Of a DNA stretch of 64,000 nucleotides, positions 25,093-35,046 are shown in pieces. The notes below the pieces were generated by a model, which saw only the letters and a program-made list of their open reading frames with translations, was not told the origin of the DNA and made no database searches. Location of the stretch: NCBI RefSeq assembly GCF_900129775.1, contig NZ_FQWV01000010.1:1-64000 (forward strand), read 5' to 3'. A program made the translations under genes and the position numbers. How positions within the stretch are numbered: the first letter of the stretch is position 1; each line of letters opens with the position of its first letter. This stretch comes from Halobaculum gomorrense (GTDB lineage: Archaea; Halobacteriota; Halobacteria; Halobacteriales; Haloferacaceae).

Positions 25093-28000
25093 TCAGTCGT
25101 CCGCGGGCGGCTCCGCCTCGACGCGCGCGACGCCGATGGTGACGGCGACGCCCTCGACGGTCCACTCCTCGACGAGGTCGAAGTCGGCCTCCGCCGCCTC
25201 CTCGTCGACGAACGCGTCGGTTCGGGTTTCCTCGGCGACGTACTCGCGGTGCTCGTCGACGAAGCCGGCGACGCGGTCGTCGGCCACGTCCAGCGAGACG
25301 CGAATGCGCTCGTCGACCTCCAGATCCAGCTCCTTGCGCATCTCCTGGATGCGCCGCACTACGTCGCGGGCGTACCCCTCGGACTCCACGTCCTCGGTGA
25401 GCTCGGTGTCGACGTAGACGGTTCCGCTCTCGAACTCCGCACTCACGACGCCCTCCGGTGCCTGTGAGTGAAAGGTGACCATCTCCTCGTCCAGATCGTA
25501 CACCTCGCCGTCGACCTCGACGGCGAGGCGGCCGCCGGCCTCCAGCTCCGCCCGCGTCGAGCCGCTGATCTCGGCCATCACGTCCTGGGCGTCGCCGCCG
25601 AAGGCGGGGCCGAGCCTCGACATCTCCGGCTCGGCGACCTCGACGAGCTCGCCGTAGGAGTCGACCACCTCGACCGACCGGCTGTTCACCCGTTCGGCCA
25701 GCAGGTCGCGGAGGGCCGACACTGACTCGCGGGTGTTCGGGTCGTCGCTCTCGACGACGACCCGGGTGACGGGCCAGCGGAGCTTGCGCTCGGCCCGCTG
25801 GCGGGCGTTCGCGGCCGCCTCCTCCACGTCGCGGAGGACGGCCATGTCGCGCTCCAGCTCCTCGTCGCGGAGGGCGTCGTCGACCTCGGGGTAGTCGAGC
25901 TGGTGGACCGTCGTCGCCTCGCCGTCGAGGTGCTGGTACATCCGCTCGGTGAGGTACGGCGCGTACGGGGCGAGCAGACGGGTTACCTCCCCGAGGACCG
26001 TCGCCATCGTGTCGTAGGCGGCGCGCTTGCTCGCGGAGTCCTCGTCTTCCCACATGCGCTCGCGGATCGCCTTCACGTAGAAGCGCGACACGTCCTGCGT
26101 CACGAACTCGAGCAGGGCGTTGAGCGCGTCGTCGACCTCGTAGTCGTCCCACGCGGCATCCATCTCGGCTTTGACGGTCTGGAGCCGCGAGAGCACCCAC
26201 TCGTCGACGACCTCCAGATCGGCGCCGTGCACCTCTGGGTCGGCCGGATCGTAGCCATCCAGCTCCATGTACGGCAGCGGGAAGCGGAACACGTTCCACA
26301 GGATGTTGAGCGTCGACTGCATCTCGTGGAGGCCGTCCCACTCGAACGCGAGGTTCTTCTCCTGCTGCTCGTGGCTGAGGAGGTAACAGCGGAGGGGGTC
26401 GCGCCCGGCGGCGTCGATGGCTTCCTCCGGTTCGACGATGTTCCCCTTCGACTTGGACATCTTCGAGCCGTCGCCCATCGTCGTGAATCCGTGCATTAAC
26501 ACTTCGTTGTAGGGTGACTCGCCGAGCGCGGCGGTGCCCATGCCCAGTTGCGACCAGAACCATCCGCGTGTCTGGTCGTGCGCCTCGATGATGAGGTCGG
26601 CGGGCCACAGCTCCTCGAAGTCCTCCTCGTCGCTCGGATAGCCGATGGTGCCGAGGCTGGCGACCGAGGAGTCGAACCACACGTCGAACACGTCCGGCAC
26701 GCGTTCGTAGGTGGTTCCGTCCGCGGTGATCGTCAGGTCGTCGATGGAGGGGCGGTGGAGGTCGATGGCGTCGGGGTCGATCTCCTGGTCGACGCGTTCG
26801 GCGAGTTCCTCGCGCGTACCGACGACGATCAGGTCGTCGGCGTCGTACGTCTCGACGTCCTCGGGGACCCAGATGGGGAGGGGGATGCCCCAGTAGCGCT
26901 GCCGGGAGATGTTCCAGTCGGGCGCCTCCTCGACGAAGTTGCGGAAGCGGCCCTCGCGGGCGGACTGCGGGTGCCACTCGGCGTCCCCGATGTTGTCGAG
27001 GAGCTCGTCTTTGATCTCGGTGATCCGGATGAACCACTGGTCGGTCGCGAGGAAGACGATGGGCGTGTCACAGCGCCAGCAGTGGCCGTAGCTGTGCTCG
27101 TGGGTCTCGCTGGCCAGCAGCAGCCCCTTCTCGTCGAGGTCCGCGATGATGTCGTCGTTGGCGTCGCGGACGAACTCGCCTGCGTAGTCGCCGGCGGTGT
27201 CGGTGTAGACGCCGTCGCCGCCGACGGGGCAGAAGGCGTCGAGCCCGAGCGCCTCGCCGCGCTCGAAGTCCTCCTGCCCGTGGCCGGGCGCGGAGTGGAC
27301 GAGCCCCGTGCGGTCGGCCTCGACGTAGCCGGCGGTGTACACCTGCCCGGCGCCCTCGAAGCTCGGGTGCTCGGGGACCTCCTCGGCGAGCGGGTGGTCG
27401 TACGCCCAGCCGACGAGCTCCTCGCCGTCGTACTCGGCGACGACCTCGTAGTCGTCGTAGCGGCCGCGGCGGAGAGCGTCCTCCACGGTGGACTCCGCGA
27501 GGAACAGCGTCTCGGTCTCTCCGTCCCTCGTGGCCTCGACTTCCTGATAGGTGAGGTCGGCGCCGACCGCGATGAACGTGTTCGCGGGGATCGTCCACGG
27601 CGTCGTCGTCCAGATGACGAGGCTCCCCTCGCGGTCGGAGAGGGGGAACTTCACGTAGATGGAGGGCGACTCGATCTCGTCGTACTCGACCTCGTTGTTG
27701 GCGATGGCGGTCTCACAGCGGGGGCACTGGGAGATGGAGCGCTTCCCCTGCTCGACGAGCCCGCGGTCATGGACCTGCGAGAGCGCCCACCACGCGGACT
27801 CCATGTACTCCGGCTCGATAGTCTGGTACGGGTCGTCCCAGTCCATCCAGGCGCCGATGGACTGGAAGTCCTCGTCCATGTTCTCGCGGTTGCGGACGGC
27901 GAACTCCCGACACTCCTCGATGAAGTTCTCCATGCCGAACTCCTCGATGTCGCGTTTGGTGTCGAAGCCGAGCTCCTGCTCGACTTTCGTCTCGATGGGG

Positions 28001-28272
28001 AGCCCGTGCATGTCGTACCCGGGGCGGTCGGTCACGTCGTGGCCGTTCATCCGCGTGTGGCGGATGACGGTGTCCTTGAGCGTCTTGTTCCAGGCCGTCC
28101 CCAGGTGCATCTGGCCGGTCGTGTACGGCGGGCCGTCGACAAAAAAGAACGAGGGGTCGTCGGCGTGCGCCTCCTTCGTCACCTCGTAGGCGTCCGTCTC
28201 GTCCCAACGCTCGGAGACGGCGGACTCCACCGCCTCCGGCGTGTACTGGTCCGAGATGTCGCTGTCGTCCAT
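25093..28272 (-). CDS. ileS: Isoleucyl-tRNA synthetase
   Basis: Charges tRNA-Ile with isoleucine. The 1059-residue class I synthetase shows the HIGH-equivalent PPYTTGQMHLGTAWNK (about 45-60), YDMHGLPIE, the CP1 editing domain (GWAYDHPLAEEVPEHP and TGLVHSAPGHGQEDFE, about 330-370), the WFIRITE and RYWGIPLPIW segments and the KMSKS loop KMSKSKGNIVEPEEAID (about 605). The C-terminal 400 residues hold the anticodon-binding domain, of eukaryote/archaeal type. The ATG at 28272 (MDDSDISDQYTPE) was chosen over an open frame continuing 318 bp upstream that overlaps the divergent gene. It is a single-gene unit, 278 bp from the arsR-type gene; that gap holds no gene I can support. Confidence 0.96.
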   Translation of the reverse strand: MDDSDISDQYTPEAVESAVSERWDETDAYEVTKEAHADDPSFFFVDGPPYTTGQMHLGTAWNKTLKDTVIRHTRMNGHDVTDRPGYDMHGLPIETKVEQELGFDTKRDIEEFGMENFIEECREFAVRNRENMDEDFQSIGAWMDWDDPYQTIEPEYMESAWWALSQVHDRGLVEQGKRSISQCPRCETAIANNEVEYDEIESPSIYVKFPLSDREGSLVIWTTTPWTIPANTFIAVGADLTYQEVEATRDGETETLFLAESTVEDALRRGRYDDYEVVAEYDGEELVGWAYDHPLAEEVPEHPSFEGAGQVYTAGYVEADRTGLVHSAPGHGQEDFERGEALGLDAFCPVGGDGVYTDTAGDYAGEFVRDANDDIIADLDEKGLLLASETHEHSYGHCWRCDTPIVFLATDQWFIRITEIKDELLDNIGDAEWHPQSAREGRFRNFVEEAPDWNISRQRYWGIPLPIWVPEDVETYDADDLIVVGTREELAERVDQEIDPDAIDLHRPSIDDLTITADGTTYERVPDVFDVWFDSSVASLGTIGYPSDEEDFEELWPADLIIEAHDQTRGWFWSQLGMGTAALGESPYNEVLMHGFTTMGDGSKMSKSKGNIVEPEEAIDAAGRDPLRCYLLSHEQQEKNLAFEWDGLHEMQSTLNILWNVFRFPLPYMELDGYDPADPEVHGADLEVVDEWVLSRLQTVKAEMDAAWDDYEVDDALNALLEFVTQDVSRFYVKAIRERMWEDEDSASKRAAYDTMATVLGEVTRLLAPYAPYLTERMYQHLDGEATTVHQLDYPEVDDALRDEELERDMAVLRDVEEAAANARQRAERKLRWPVTRVVVESDDPNTRESVSALRDLLAERVNSRSVEVVDSYGELVEVAEPEMSRLGPAFGGDAQDVMAEISGSTRAELEAGGRLAVEVDGEVYDLDEEMVTFHSQAPEGVVSAEFESGTVYVDTELTEDVESEGYARDVVRRIQEMRKELDLEVDERIRVSLDVADDRVAGFVDEHREYVAEETRTDAFVDEEAAEADFDLVEEWTVEGVAVTIGVARVEAEPPADD

Positions 28273-28429
28273 GCTCGGTGTGAACCGGTGGGAGTACATC
28301 AAGTCGGTGGTCCACCGGCGCCAGTTCACACGGCCACGGACACCGGTGACCGTGTCTGTCGACGCGCCGATTTCACCCCTGAGAACCGCGACGGAGCGTT
28401 CATACCGACACCACGGGAACCGCAGCGCA

Positions 28430-29041
28430 ATGAGCGATGCCGACGGCTCGGACGGACCAGACGAGGACGATCCAGTCCGCGATGTCGTCCGCGTCGATGG
28501 ACCGGAGTCGGCCGACGAGGACGGGGCCGACGACGACGAGGGGTCTCCGGTCGGTCGCGACGGCGTGATGGACCCGGACGACCTCGACATCCGCGACCGC
28601 GACGGCGTCGACGAGACCGACGACGGGCGCTACGTCATCTCGACCGGCGGCGGGCAGCGCGACGGCGCCCGGGACGGCGTTGCCGACGGCGCCCGGGACG
28701 GAGCCGACTCCGACGGGGACGCCCCCGCGACGACGCCGGCGGCATCGTCGGCGTCGCCCTCGGCAACGGCGCCAGAGCGGGACGGGAGTGAACACGCCGC
28801 CGGCGACGGCGATCCGCTGGAGGCGGTCGCCGCCGAACTCGGCGCGCTCTCCGCGTCGCACGGCTTCGCGCTCGCGGTCGCCGCCGGCGGCGAGACCGAT
28901 ACGCTCCGGGTCGCCTCGGGGGATCCGACGGACACGCTGGCGACGGCGCTGCGGTGGTACGCGCGGCGCGTGAATCCGGGGACGCCGGCGGAAGAGACGA
29001 TCCGGGAGTTGCTGGCGGCGTCGGATCTGGAACTGGAGTAG
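28430..29041 (+). CDS. Acidic hypothetical protein (DUF7500-like)
   Basis: A 203-residue, very acidic protein. Residues 1-60 are disordered; MDPDDLDIRDRDGVDETDDGRYVIS (split here, residues about 45-70) is a short conserved element seen in haloarchaeal proteins I associate with DUF7500. Residues 75-120 are a Gly/Ala/Asp linker, and 120-203 form a small helical domain ending TIRELLAASDLELE. No enzymatic motif is seen. It stands 48 bp upstream of the CDC48-type gene on the same strand and is divergent from ileS. Function is unknown; cotranscription with the ATPase is likely. Confidence 0.75.
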   Translation: MSDADGSDGPDEDDPVRDVVRVDGPESADEDGADDDEGSPVGRDGVMDPDDLDIRDRDGVDETDDGRYVISTGGGQRDGARDGVADGARDGADSDGDAPATTPAASSASPSATAPERDGSEHAAGDGDPLEAVAAELGALSASHGFALAVAAGGETDTLRVASGDPTDTLATALRWYARRVNPGTPAEETIRELLAASDLELE

Positions 29042-29089
29042 CCGCCGCCCGTGGAAAGGGGTAAGCCTCCGCCATCCGAACCCCGTGCC

Positions 29090-31378
29090 ATGAGCGACGA
29101 CGAAGGGCTCGCGCTGACGGCCCGCGGCGCGGCCAAGCGCGACGCCGGCCGGGGCATCGCGCGGCTCTCCGACGCGACGATGAGTAGGCTCGGCGTGCTG
29201 TCGGGCGAGACGGTCGTCATCGCGGGCGACCGCGAGACTGCGGCGAAGGTGTGGCCCGCGGGGACCGACGCCGAGGACGGCGAGGTGCTCGTTGACGGCG
29301 AGACCCGTGCCAACGCCGGCGCCAAGATCGGCGAGCGCGTGCGCGTCCACACGGAGCGGGTCGGCGAGGCCGACGCCGTGACGCTGACGGCGCCCGCCGC
29401 GCTCGACGGCGTCGCCATCGACGGCGACACGCTCGCGCGCGCCGCGAAGCGCGATCTCGACGGCCGCCCCGTCAGCGCCGGCGAGCAGGTCCGGATCCCC
29501 CACCTCGGCGGCAACGTGTTCGTCGTCGAGGCGACCCGACCCGAGGGGCCGGTGAAGATCCACGACGGCACCCGCGTCGCGGTCGAACGACGGGCAACTG
29601 ACGACCCCGCCGATGCGAGCGGCGACGGCCGAAGCGGCGTGAGCACCACCTCGTCCGGAACCGGGGCGTCGGTCGACCTGCCCACTCGGGACCGACGGGC
29701 CGGCGGCGATGGCGGCGGGGACGGCGATTCGACCGCTGATACCGCCGAGACCACCGGCGCCGCGGCGTCGCCCCCGCCCGCCGGCGGCGTCACCTACGAG
29801 GACATCGGCGGCCTCGACGAGGAGCTCGATCTGGTGCGCGAGACGATCGAACTCCCCTTGTCGGAGCCGGAGGTGTTCGCCCGCCTCGGCATCGACCCGC
29901 CGAAGGGGGTGCTGTTGCACGGCCCGCCGGGGACCGGGAAGACGCTGATCGCGAAGGCCGTCGCCAACGAGGTGGACGCGACGTTCATCTCGGTGTCCGG
30001 CCCCGAGATAACCTCGAAGTACAAAGGCGAGAGCGAGGAGAAACTCCGAGAGATCTTCGCGGAGGCGAACGAGTCGGCGCCCAGCATCGTCTTCTTCGAT
30101 GAGATCGACTCCATCGCCGGGCAGCGCGACGACGGCGGCGACATGGAGAATCGGATCGTGGGCCAACTCCTCTCGCTGATGGACGGGCTCGACGCCCGCG
30201 AGGACGTGATCGTCATCGGCGCGACCAACCGCGTCGACTCGATCGATCCCGCCCTCCGGCGCGGCGGGCGCTTCGACCGCGAGATCGAGATCGGCGTCCC
30301 CGGCGAGGCGGGTCGCCGCGAGATACTGGAGGTGCACACCCGTCGGATGCCCCTCGCCGACGACGTGGATATCGGCCGCCTCGCCGCGCGGACGTACGGC
30401 TTCGTCGGCGCTGACATCGACTCGTTGACGACGGAGGCGGCGCTGACGGCGCTGCGCCGCGCCCGGCGCGACGACAGCGAGGTCGACCTCGCGACGGTGG
30501 AGGTGACCCGGGCGGACTTCGAGTCGGCGCTGGCGGCGGTCGAACCCTCCGCCATGCGCGAGTACGTCGCCGAACAGTCGGACACCACCTTCGACGACGT
30601 GGGCGGCCTCGACGAGGCGAAGGCGACGCTCGAACGCGCGGTGACGTGGCCGCTCACGTACGCGCCGCTGTTCGAGGCCGCCGGCGCCGACCCCCCGACC
30701 GGCGTGCTCCTGTACGGCCCGCCCGGCACCGGGAAGACGCTGCTCGCGCGCGCCATCGCGGGCGAGTCGGAGGTGAACTTCATCGAGGTCGCCGGCCCGG
30801 AACTGCTCGACCGCTACGTCGGCGAGTCCGAGAAGGCCGTCCGCGAGGTGTTCGAGCGCGCCCGCCAGGCGGCCCCCAGCATCGTCTTCTTCGACGAGAT
30901 CGACGCCATCGCGGCCGACCGTGACGGCATGGGCGACTCCTCGGGCGTCGGCGAGCGCGTCGTCTCCCAACTCCTCACGGAACTGGACCGGGCGAGCAGC
31001 AACCCCAACCTCGCGGTGATCGCCGCCACGAACCGCCGGGAGGCGCTCGACGACGCGCTCGTCCGGCCCGGCCGCCTTGAGAGCCACGTGGAGGTCCCGC
31101 TGCCCGACGTGGAGGGCCGCCGGAAGATCCTCGCGGTCCACACCGGGCGCACGCCGCTTTCGGACGACGTGGACCTCGACGACGTGGCCGAGCACGCCGG
31201 GGGCTACTCCGGCGCGGAACTGACCGCGGTCGTCCGCGAGGCGACGATGCGGGCGGTCGAGCGCGTCGCCGACGAGTACGGCGAGGCGGCGAACGACCAC
31301 GCCGACGCGCTGTCGGTGACGATGGCCGACTTTGAGGCGGCGATGACGGTCGTCGCCCCGCCGGAGTCGGCCGACTGA
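29090..31378 (+). CDS. CDC48/VAT-type AAA+ ATPase
   Basis: A 762-residue double-ring AAA ATPase that unfolds proteins, often for the proteasome. The N-domain (residues about 5-165) has the double-psi barrel start ARGAAKRDAGRGIARL. D1 (about 240-470) has Walker A GPPGTGKTLIAKA, Walker B IVFFDEIDSIAG and the second-region-of-homology ATNRVDSIDPALRRGGRFDRE. D2 (about 500-740) has GPPGTGKTLLARA, IVFFDEIDAIAAD and ATNRREALDDALVRPGRLE. A low-complexity linker of about 55 residues (about 175-235) joins the N-domain to D1 and is longer than usual. The two rings look competent. It follows the acidic hypothetical gene. Confidence 0.93.
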   Translation: MSDDEGLALTARGAAKRDAGRGIARLSDATMSRLGVLSGETVVIAGDRETAAKVWPAGTDAEDGEVLVDGETRANAGAKIGERVRVHTERVGEADAVTLTAPAALDGVAIDGDTLARAAKRDLDGRPVSAGEQVRIPHLGGNVFVVEATRPEGPVKIHDGTRVAVERRATDDPADASGDGRSGVSTTSSGTGASVDLPTRDRRAGGDGGGDGDSTADTAETTGAAASPPPAGGVTYEDIGGLDEELDLVRETIELPLSEPEVFARLGIDPPKGVLLHGPPGTGKTLIAKAVANEVDATFISVSGPEITSKYKGESEEKLREIFAEANESAPSIVFFDEIDSIAGQRDDGGDMENRIVGQLLSLMDGLDAREDVIVIGATNRVDSIDPALRRGGRFDREIEIGVPGEAGRREILEVHTRRMPLADDVDIGRLAARTYGFVGADIDSLTTEAALTALRRARRDDSEVDLATVEVTRADFESALAAVEPSAMREYVAEQSDTTFDDVGGLDEAKATLERAVTWPLTYAPLFEAAGADPPTGVLLYGPPGTGKTLLARAIAGESEVNFIEVAGPELLDRYVGESEKAVREVFERARQAAPSIVFFDEIDAIAADRDGMGDSSGVGERVVSQLLTELDRASSNPNLAVIAATNRREALDDALVRPGRLESHVEVPLPDVEGRRKILAVHTGRTPLSDDVDLDDVAEHAGGYSGAELTAVVREATMRAVERVADEYGEAANDHADALSVTMADFEAAMTVVAPPESAD

Positions 31379-31392
31379 ACCGGGTACCGGAG

Positions 31393-31584
31393 CTACTCTT
31401 TCCGGAGCACGTCGGGCGCGAACGGGCGGACCAGCAGCGTCTCGCCCACCTCGCCCTCGTACTCGACGTGCAGCACGCGGTAGCCCGCCCCCGGCGTTGG
31501 GTCGGGCCGCCACCCGAGCAGCTCCCGCGCGCCCGCCTCCGGGTCGTAGTTGTCCAGCACCGCGACGGCGTCGTCGGTGGTCAC
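31393..31584 (-). CDS. Small hypothetical protein, possibly a C-terminal remnant
   Basis: A 63-residue reading frame starting at GTG with genome-typical codons: DDAVAVLDNYDPEAGARELL, then a beta-rich HVEYEGEVGETLLVRPF and a DVLRKE end. The same frame remains protein-like for seven codons upstream (FLADLAF) before a TAG, so it may be the tail of a longer gene whose front has been lost. No family was recognised. It is convergent with the CDC48-type gene, 14 bp away. Confidence 0.45.
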   Translation of the reverse strand: MTTDDAVAVLDNYDPEAGARELLGWRPDPTPGAGYRVLHVEYEGEVGETLLVRPFAPDVLRKE

Positions 31585-31665
31585 GAACGCGAGGTCTGCG
31601 AGGAACTACCGGCAATATTGACTCCGACCCCCTCGGTTGAATCAGTCGGGGGGCACGTGGCAGGT

Positions 31666-32055
31666 ATGACCGAACTCCTACCCGAGGAGGCGGCCGAGCG
31701 ACTCGTCTCCACGTGCCGGACCACCGTCGGCGACAACGCGCGCTCGGTGACGTTCTTCTCGCGCACCGACCACGAGCAGCTGTACCTCCGCGACGACCTC
31801 GAACAGGACGCCGACCTGATGGCGTTCATCGGCACCGAGCGCCAGGACTTCGCGATGGCCAGCGACGGCTACTCGGGAACCGAGCTGGGCGAGTACCGCT
31901 ACACGCTGCGCGTGTTCGAGAACGGCTATGCCGTCCGGATCGACGGGCGCGACAAGGGCGTGCTCGTCACCAGCGACGGGATGGAGCTTCGCGACTTCAA
32001 CCACCTCGCCAGCGCCGTCTCCGCGACGCTGGAGGAGTGGGAAGGCGAGATCTGA
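31666..32055 (+). CDS. Haloarchaeal DUF7522-like protein
   Basis: A 129-residue protein with an alpha/beta pattern. It begins MTELLPEEAAERLVSTCRTT and contains TFFSRTDHEQLYLRDDLEQD, YRYTLRVFENGYAVRI and a C-terminal helix. This arrangement matches the uncharacterised haloarchaeal family I know as DUF7522. No active-site motif or membrane segment is visible. The start is set by MTELLPEEAAERL. It is convergent with the Lhr helicase gene. Confidence 0.78.
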   Translation: MTELLPEEAAERLVSTCRTTVGDNARSVTFFSRTDHEQLYLRDDLEQDADLMAFIGTERQDFAMASDGYSGTELGEYRYTLRVFENGYAVRIDGRDKGVLVTSDGMELRDFNHLASAVSATLEEWEGEI

Positions 32056-32073
32056 GTCGCGCTCGGCGGCGGC

Positions 32074-34911
32074 TCACTCCCAGAAGCTCTTCGTCCGCGC
32101 GTACTGGCGCTCCTGCTTCAGGATGTCCCGGTAGAAGTCGCCCTTGTTCTCCCGCAGTTTCCCGATGATCCGCGCGGCGTTGTGCGGTCCCACGCCGCGG
32201 GCGGCTAGCGCGATCACCGCCTGCTTGCCGTGCGCCTGCACGAGGTTCGCCGAGCGGTTCGCCTTGCGCGTGAGTTTCTCCTGCTCCTCGTCCTTCTCGC
32301 TCGCGCGGACCGCCTTCACCGTCTCCCCGTCCCACGGATTGAGCGCCGCGATGCGGGTCGACCCGCACTCGGGGCACTCCGGCGTGTCGCGGACGCGGCG
32401 CACCTTCGTCCGCTGGTTCCACTCGCCGCAGTGGACGCACAGCTGGATCACGTGGTCGTCCATGATGCGGTCGCGAATGGTCTCGATCACCGAGGCGTCG
32501 GCGTTCTCGGGGACGAGGAACTCCCGACCCGACGAGCGGCCGTCGGTGCCCAGCGGCGTCCGATCGCGGGCGGCAACGACCTCGATCTCGCCGTCATCGA
32601 TGGCGGCGAGCAGCTCCGCGGTCTCCTCGACGGCCAGTTCCGTGTGGAACACCTCCCGCACGGCCTCGTCGAAGACGGGCGTGTCCTCGAGCGCCGCCAG
32701 GAGGCGGTCGCCGCCGAAGCGTTTGTTCCCTTGGTAGCGCTTGAGCGCGCCGAACTTCGCGGCGACGTGCGCGAGCGTGAACTTGAGCGTGTCCGAGTTC
32801 TTCAGCGCCAGCTCCAGCAGCGCCTCGACGTGGGCGGGGTCCGTCTCCTCTAGCACCTCGATGACGGTGCCGGGGGTGACGCCGTTCGGCACCTCCAACT
32901 CCACGCGGTAGGGGTCGGCCTCCATCCCGACCGACGAGCCGGTTCGCTGGCCGATCAGCGCCGAGAGCAGGCGCCCGAGCGTGCGGTTCACCTCGTGTCC
33001 GAAGGCCGCGTTGACGGCGATCGATCGTCCCCGGCCCTCCACGACGATCCGGTCGTCCGTCGGTATCGGGTGGCCGGCGTCGACGTGTCTCTCGACGGTG
33101 TCGAGTCCCACCCGGATCGTCTCGGCGTCGGCGGGGTACCGACCGGCGAACTCGCGGGCGACCGCCTCGGCGTCGGCGCCGCCCGCGAACTGCGGCTCGG
33201 CGACGCCGCGCATCTCGCCCACCTCGCCGGCGACCGCGCGCGGGACGGGGATCTCCTGGCCGGTCCACGACGGCACCTCACCGGCGGGGTCCTCAATGGG
33301 CGTGACGTTCACCTCCGACTCCTCGTCGTCGATGTCGTTGATGCGCCACAGCTCTCCGCGCTGGATGAACGTCTCGCCCGGCTGGGCGAAGTTGACGACG
33401 AACCGCTCGTCGAGGGTGCCGATCTGCCGGCGCGAGGAGATGTCGTACACGTCGTACGTCTCCTCGTCGGGGATCATCGAGAGGTTCCGGTAGTAGTACT
33501 GCCAGGTGCCGCCCGATGTCTCCAGCACGTCGCGCTCCTCGTCGATCCACAGCAGGCGGTTCCCCGACAGCTCGCGGGCGACCTCCCGGAACGTCTCCTC
33601 GGGGAGATCGCGGAAGGGGTACGCCCGCGTGATCAGTTCGTACGCCTCGCGTGCGTTGACCTCGCCCATGTCCATCAGCAGGCCGACGATCTGGTTCGCG
33701 AGCGTGTCGAGGCTGCCGTGGTGGATGCCCGAGTCCTCGACTTCGCCGCCGACCGCTCGCCGGGCGATGGCCAGCGCTTCCATCGTGTCGTCGGCCGAGT
33801 CGGTGACGATGGTGCCGCGGCTCACCTCGTCGCGGCGGTGGCCCGCGCGGCCGACCCGCTGGAGCAGGCGGGCGACCTCGCGGGGGGAGTTGTACTGCAC
33901 CACGTGGTCGACGCGGCCCACGTCGATCCCCAACTCCATCGAGGAGGTACAGACGAGCCCGTCGATCTCGCCGGCCTTGAACGCGTCTTCGACCTCGATG
34001 CGGGCGTCCTTGGAGAGCGAGCCGTGATGGACGCCGATCGGTTCGCCGAGCGTCTTGAACCGCGATCCCAGCGCCTCCGCCGTCTGGCGGGTGTTGACGA
34101 AGATCAGGACCGACTCGTTGTCGCCGACGATGTCGCGGATCAGCCGGACGTGACTCGCGATGTCGGGATCGGTCGCCAGCTTCCCAGCGAGGCGCTCGTC
34201 TTCGGGGGTCACCTCGGGGGAGACCACGTCGAACTCCACCTTGCTCCCCACGTTGACCTCGACGATCTCACAGCCCCGATCGCCGGTGAGGAACTTCCCG
34301 ACCTCCTTGGGGTCGCCGACAGTCGCAGAGAGGCCGATCCGCTGAAAGTCGCCGGCGAGTCGGCGGACGCGCTCCAGGCCGACGGTCAACTGCGCGCCGC
34401 GCTTGGAGGCGGCGAGTTCGTGGACCTCGTCGACGACGACGTGGTCCACGTCCGAGAGGGCCGCCCGGAGTTTCTCGCCCGTCAGCATCGCCTGCAGCGT
34501 CTCCGGGGTCGTCACCAGCACGTCCGGCGGGTCGTCCGCCTGCTTGCTCCGCTGGTAGTCCGTGGTGTCGCCGTGGCGGACCTGCACGTCGAGGTCGAGG
34601 TACTCGCCCCACCACTCCAGGCGCTCGCGCATGTCGCGGTTGAGCGCCCGCAGCGGCGTCACGTACAGCGCGCCCAGTCCCTCCGGACGAGTCTCCGCGA
34701 GCGCCGAGAACACCGGGAGCATCGCCGTCTCCGTCTTCCCGGTCCCCGTCGGCGCGATGACGAGGGCGTCGTTTCCGTCCGCCAGCGGCGGGATCGCCCG
34801 CCGTTGGGGCGCCGTCGGCGTCGTGAAGCCGCGCTCGGACAGCGCCGACCGCACCGCCTCGCCCAGCGCCGCGAAGGCGTCCATCCCCGTCGCTCGCGGC
34901 GTGTCGCTCAT
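32074..34911 (-). CDS. lhr: Lhr-type ATP-dependent helicase
   Basis: A 945-residue superfamily 2 helicase acting on branched or damaged DNA (and RNA-DNA hybrids in the family). RecA1: Q-motif FTTPTAPQRRAIP, Walker A APTGTGKTETA (about 62), DEVH box VVVDEVHEL (about 165), SAT. RecA2: LIFVNTRQTAEALG, SSMELGIDVG and QRVGRAGHRRDE (about 390). The Lhr winged-helix and core domain follows (about 440-700). The C-terminus has a zinc-ribbon (CVHCGEW and CPECGS, about 835-870) and a helical end resembling an HhH (GVGPHNAARIIGKL). The ATG at 34911 is preferred over a 31-residue extension. Confidence 0.9.
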   Translation of the reverse strand: MSDTPRATGMDAFAALGEAVRSALSERGFTTPTAPQRRAIPPLADGNDALVIAPTGTGKTETAMLPVFSALAETRPEGLGALYVTPLRALNRDMRERLEWWGEYLDLDVQVRHGDTTDYQRSKQADDPPDVLVTTPETLQAMLTGEKLRAALSDVDHVVVDEVHELAASKRGAQLTVGLERVRRLAGDFQRIGLSATVGDPKEVGKFLTGDRGCEIVEVNVGSKVEFDVVSPEVTPEDERLAGKLATDPDIASHVRLIRDIVGDNESVLIFVNTRQTAEALGSRFKTLGEPIGVHHGSLSKDARIEVEDAFKAGEIDGLVCTSSMELGIDVGRVDHVVQYNSPREVARLLQRVGRAGHRRDEVSRGTIVTDSADDTMEALAIARRAVGGEVEDSGIHHGSLDTLANQIVGLLMDMGEVNAREAYELITRAYPFRDLPEETFREVARELSGNRLLWIDEERDVLETSGGTWQYYYRNLSMIPDEETYDVYDISSRRQIGTLDERFVVNFAQPGETFIQRGELWRINDIDDEESEVNVTPIEDPAGEVPSWTGQEIPVPRAVAGEVGEMRGVAEPQFAGGADAEAVAREFAGRYPADAETIRVGLDTVERHVDAGHPIPTDDRIVVEGRGRSIAVNAAFGHEVNRTLGRLLSALIGQRTGSSVGMEADPYRVELEVPNGVTPGTVIEVLEETDPAHVEALLELALKNSDTLKFTLAHVAAKFGALKRYQGNKRFGGDRLLAALEDTPVFDEAVREVFHTELAVEETAELLAAIDDGEIEVVAARDRTPLGTDGRSSGREFLVPENADASVIETIRDRIMDDHVIQLCVHCGEWNQRTKVRRVRDTPECPECGSTRIAALNPWDGETVKAVRASEKDEEQEKLTRKANRSANLVQAHGKQAVIALAARGVGPHNAARIIGKLRENKGDFYRDILKQERQYARTKSFWE

Positions 34912-35046
34912 CGACGCGGATTTCGTCGCGATCCGGTTAAGGGTCGCGCTCCCGGCCGTTCCGACGACCCCCGCTCGCGTCGCCCTCGATCGTCCCGCCC
35001 CCATCCGCGCTGTCGCCCACCGCGCCGCCGGATGCGCCCCCGCGCG

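Noticed and set aside
28273-28590. 106-codon upstream extension of the isoleucyl-tRNA synthetase frame
   Set aside because: It overlaps the start of the divergent acidic gene, has antisense-type Ser/Arg-rich composition and no synthetase homology; the family start fits 28272.
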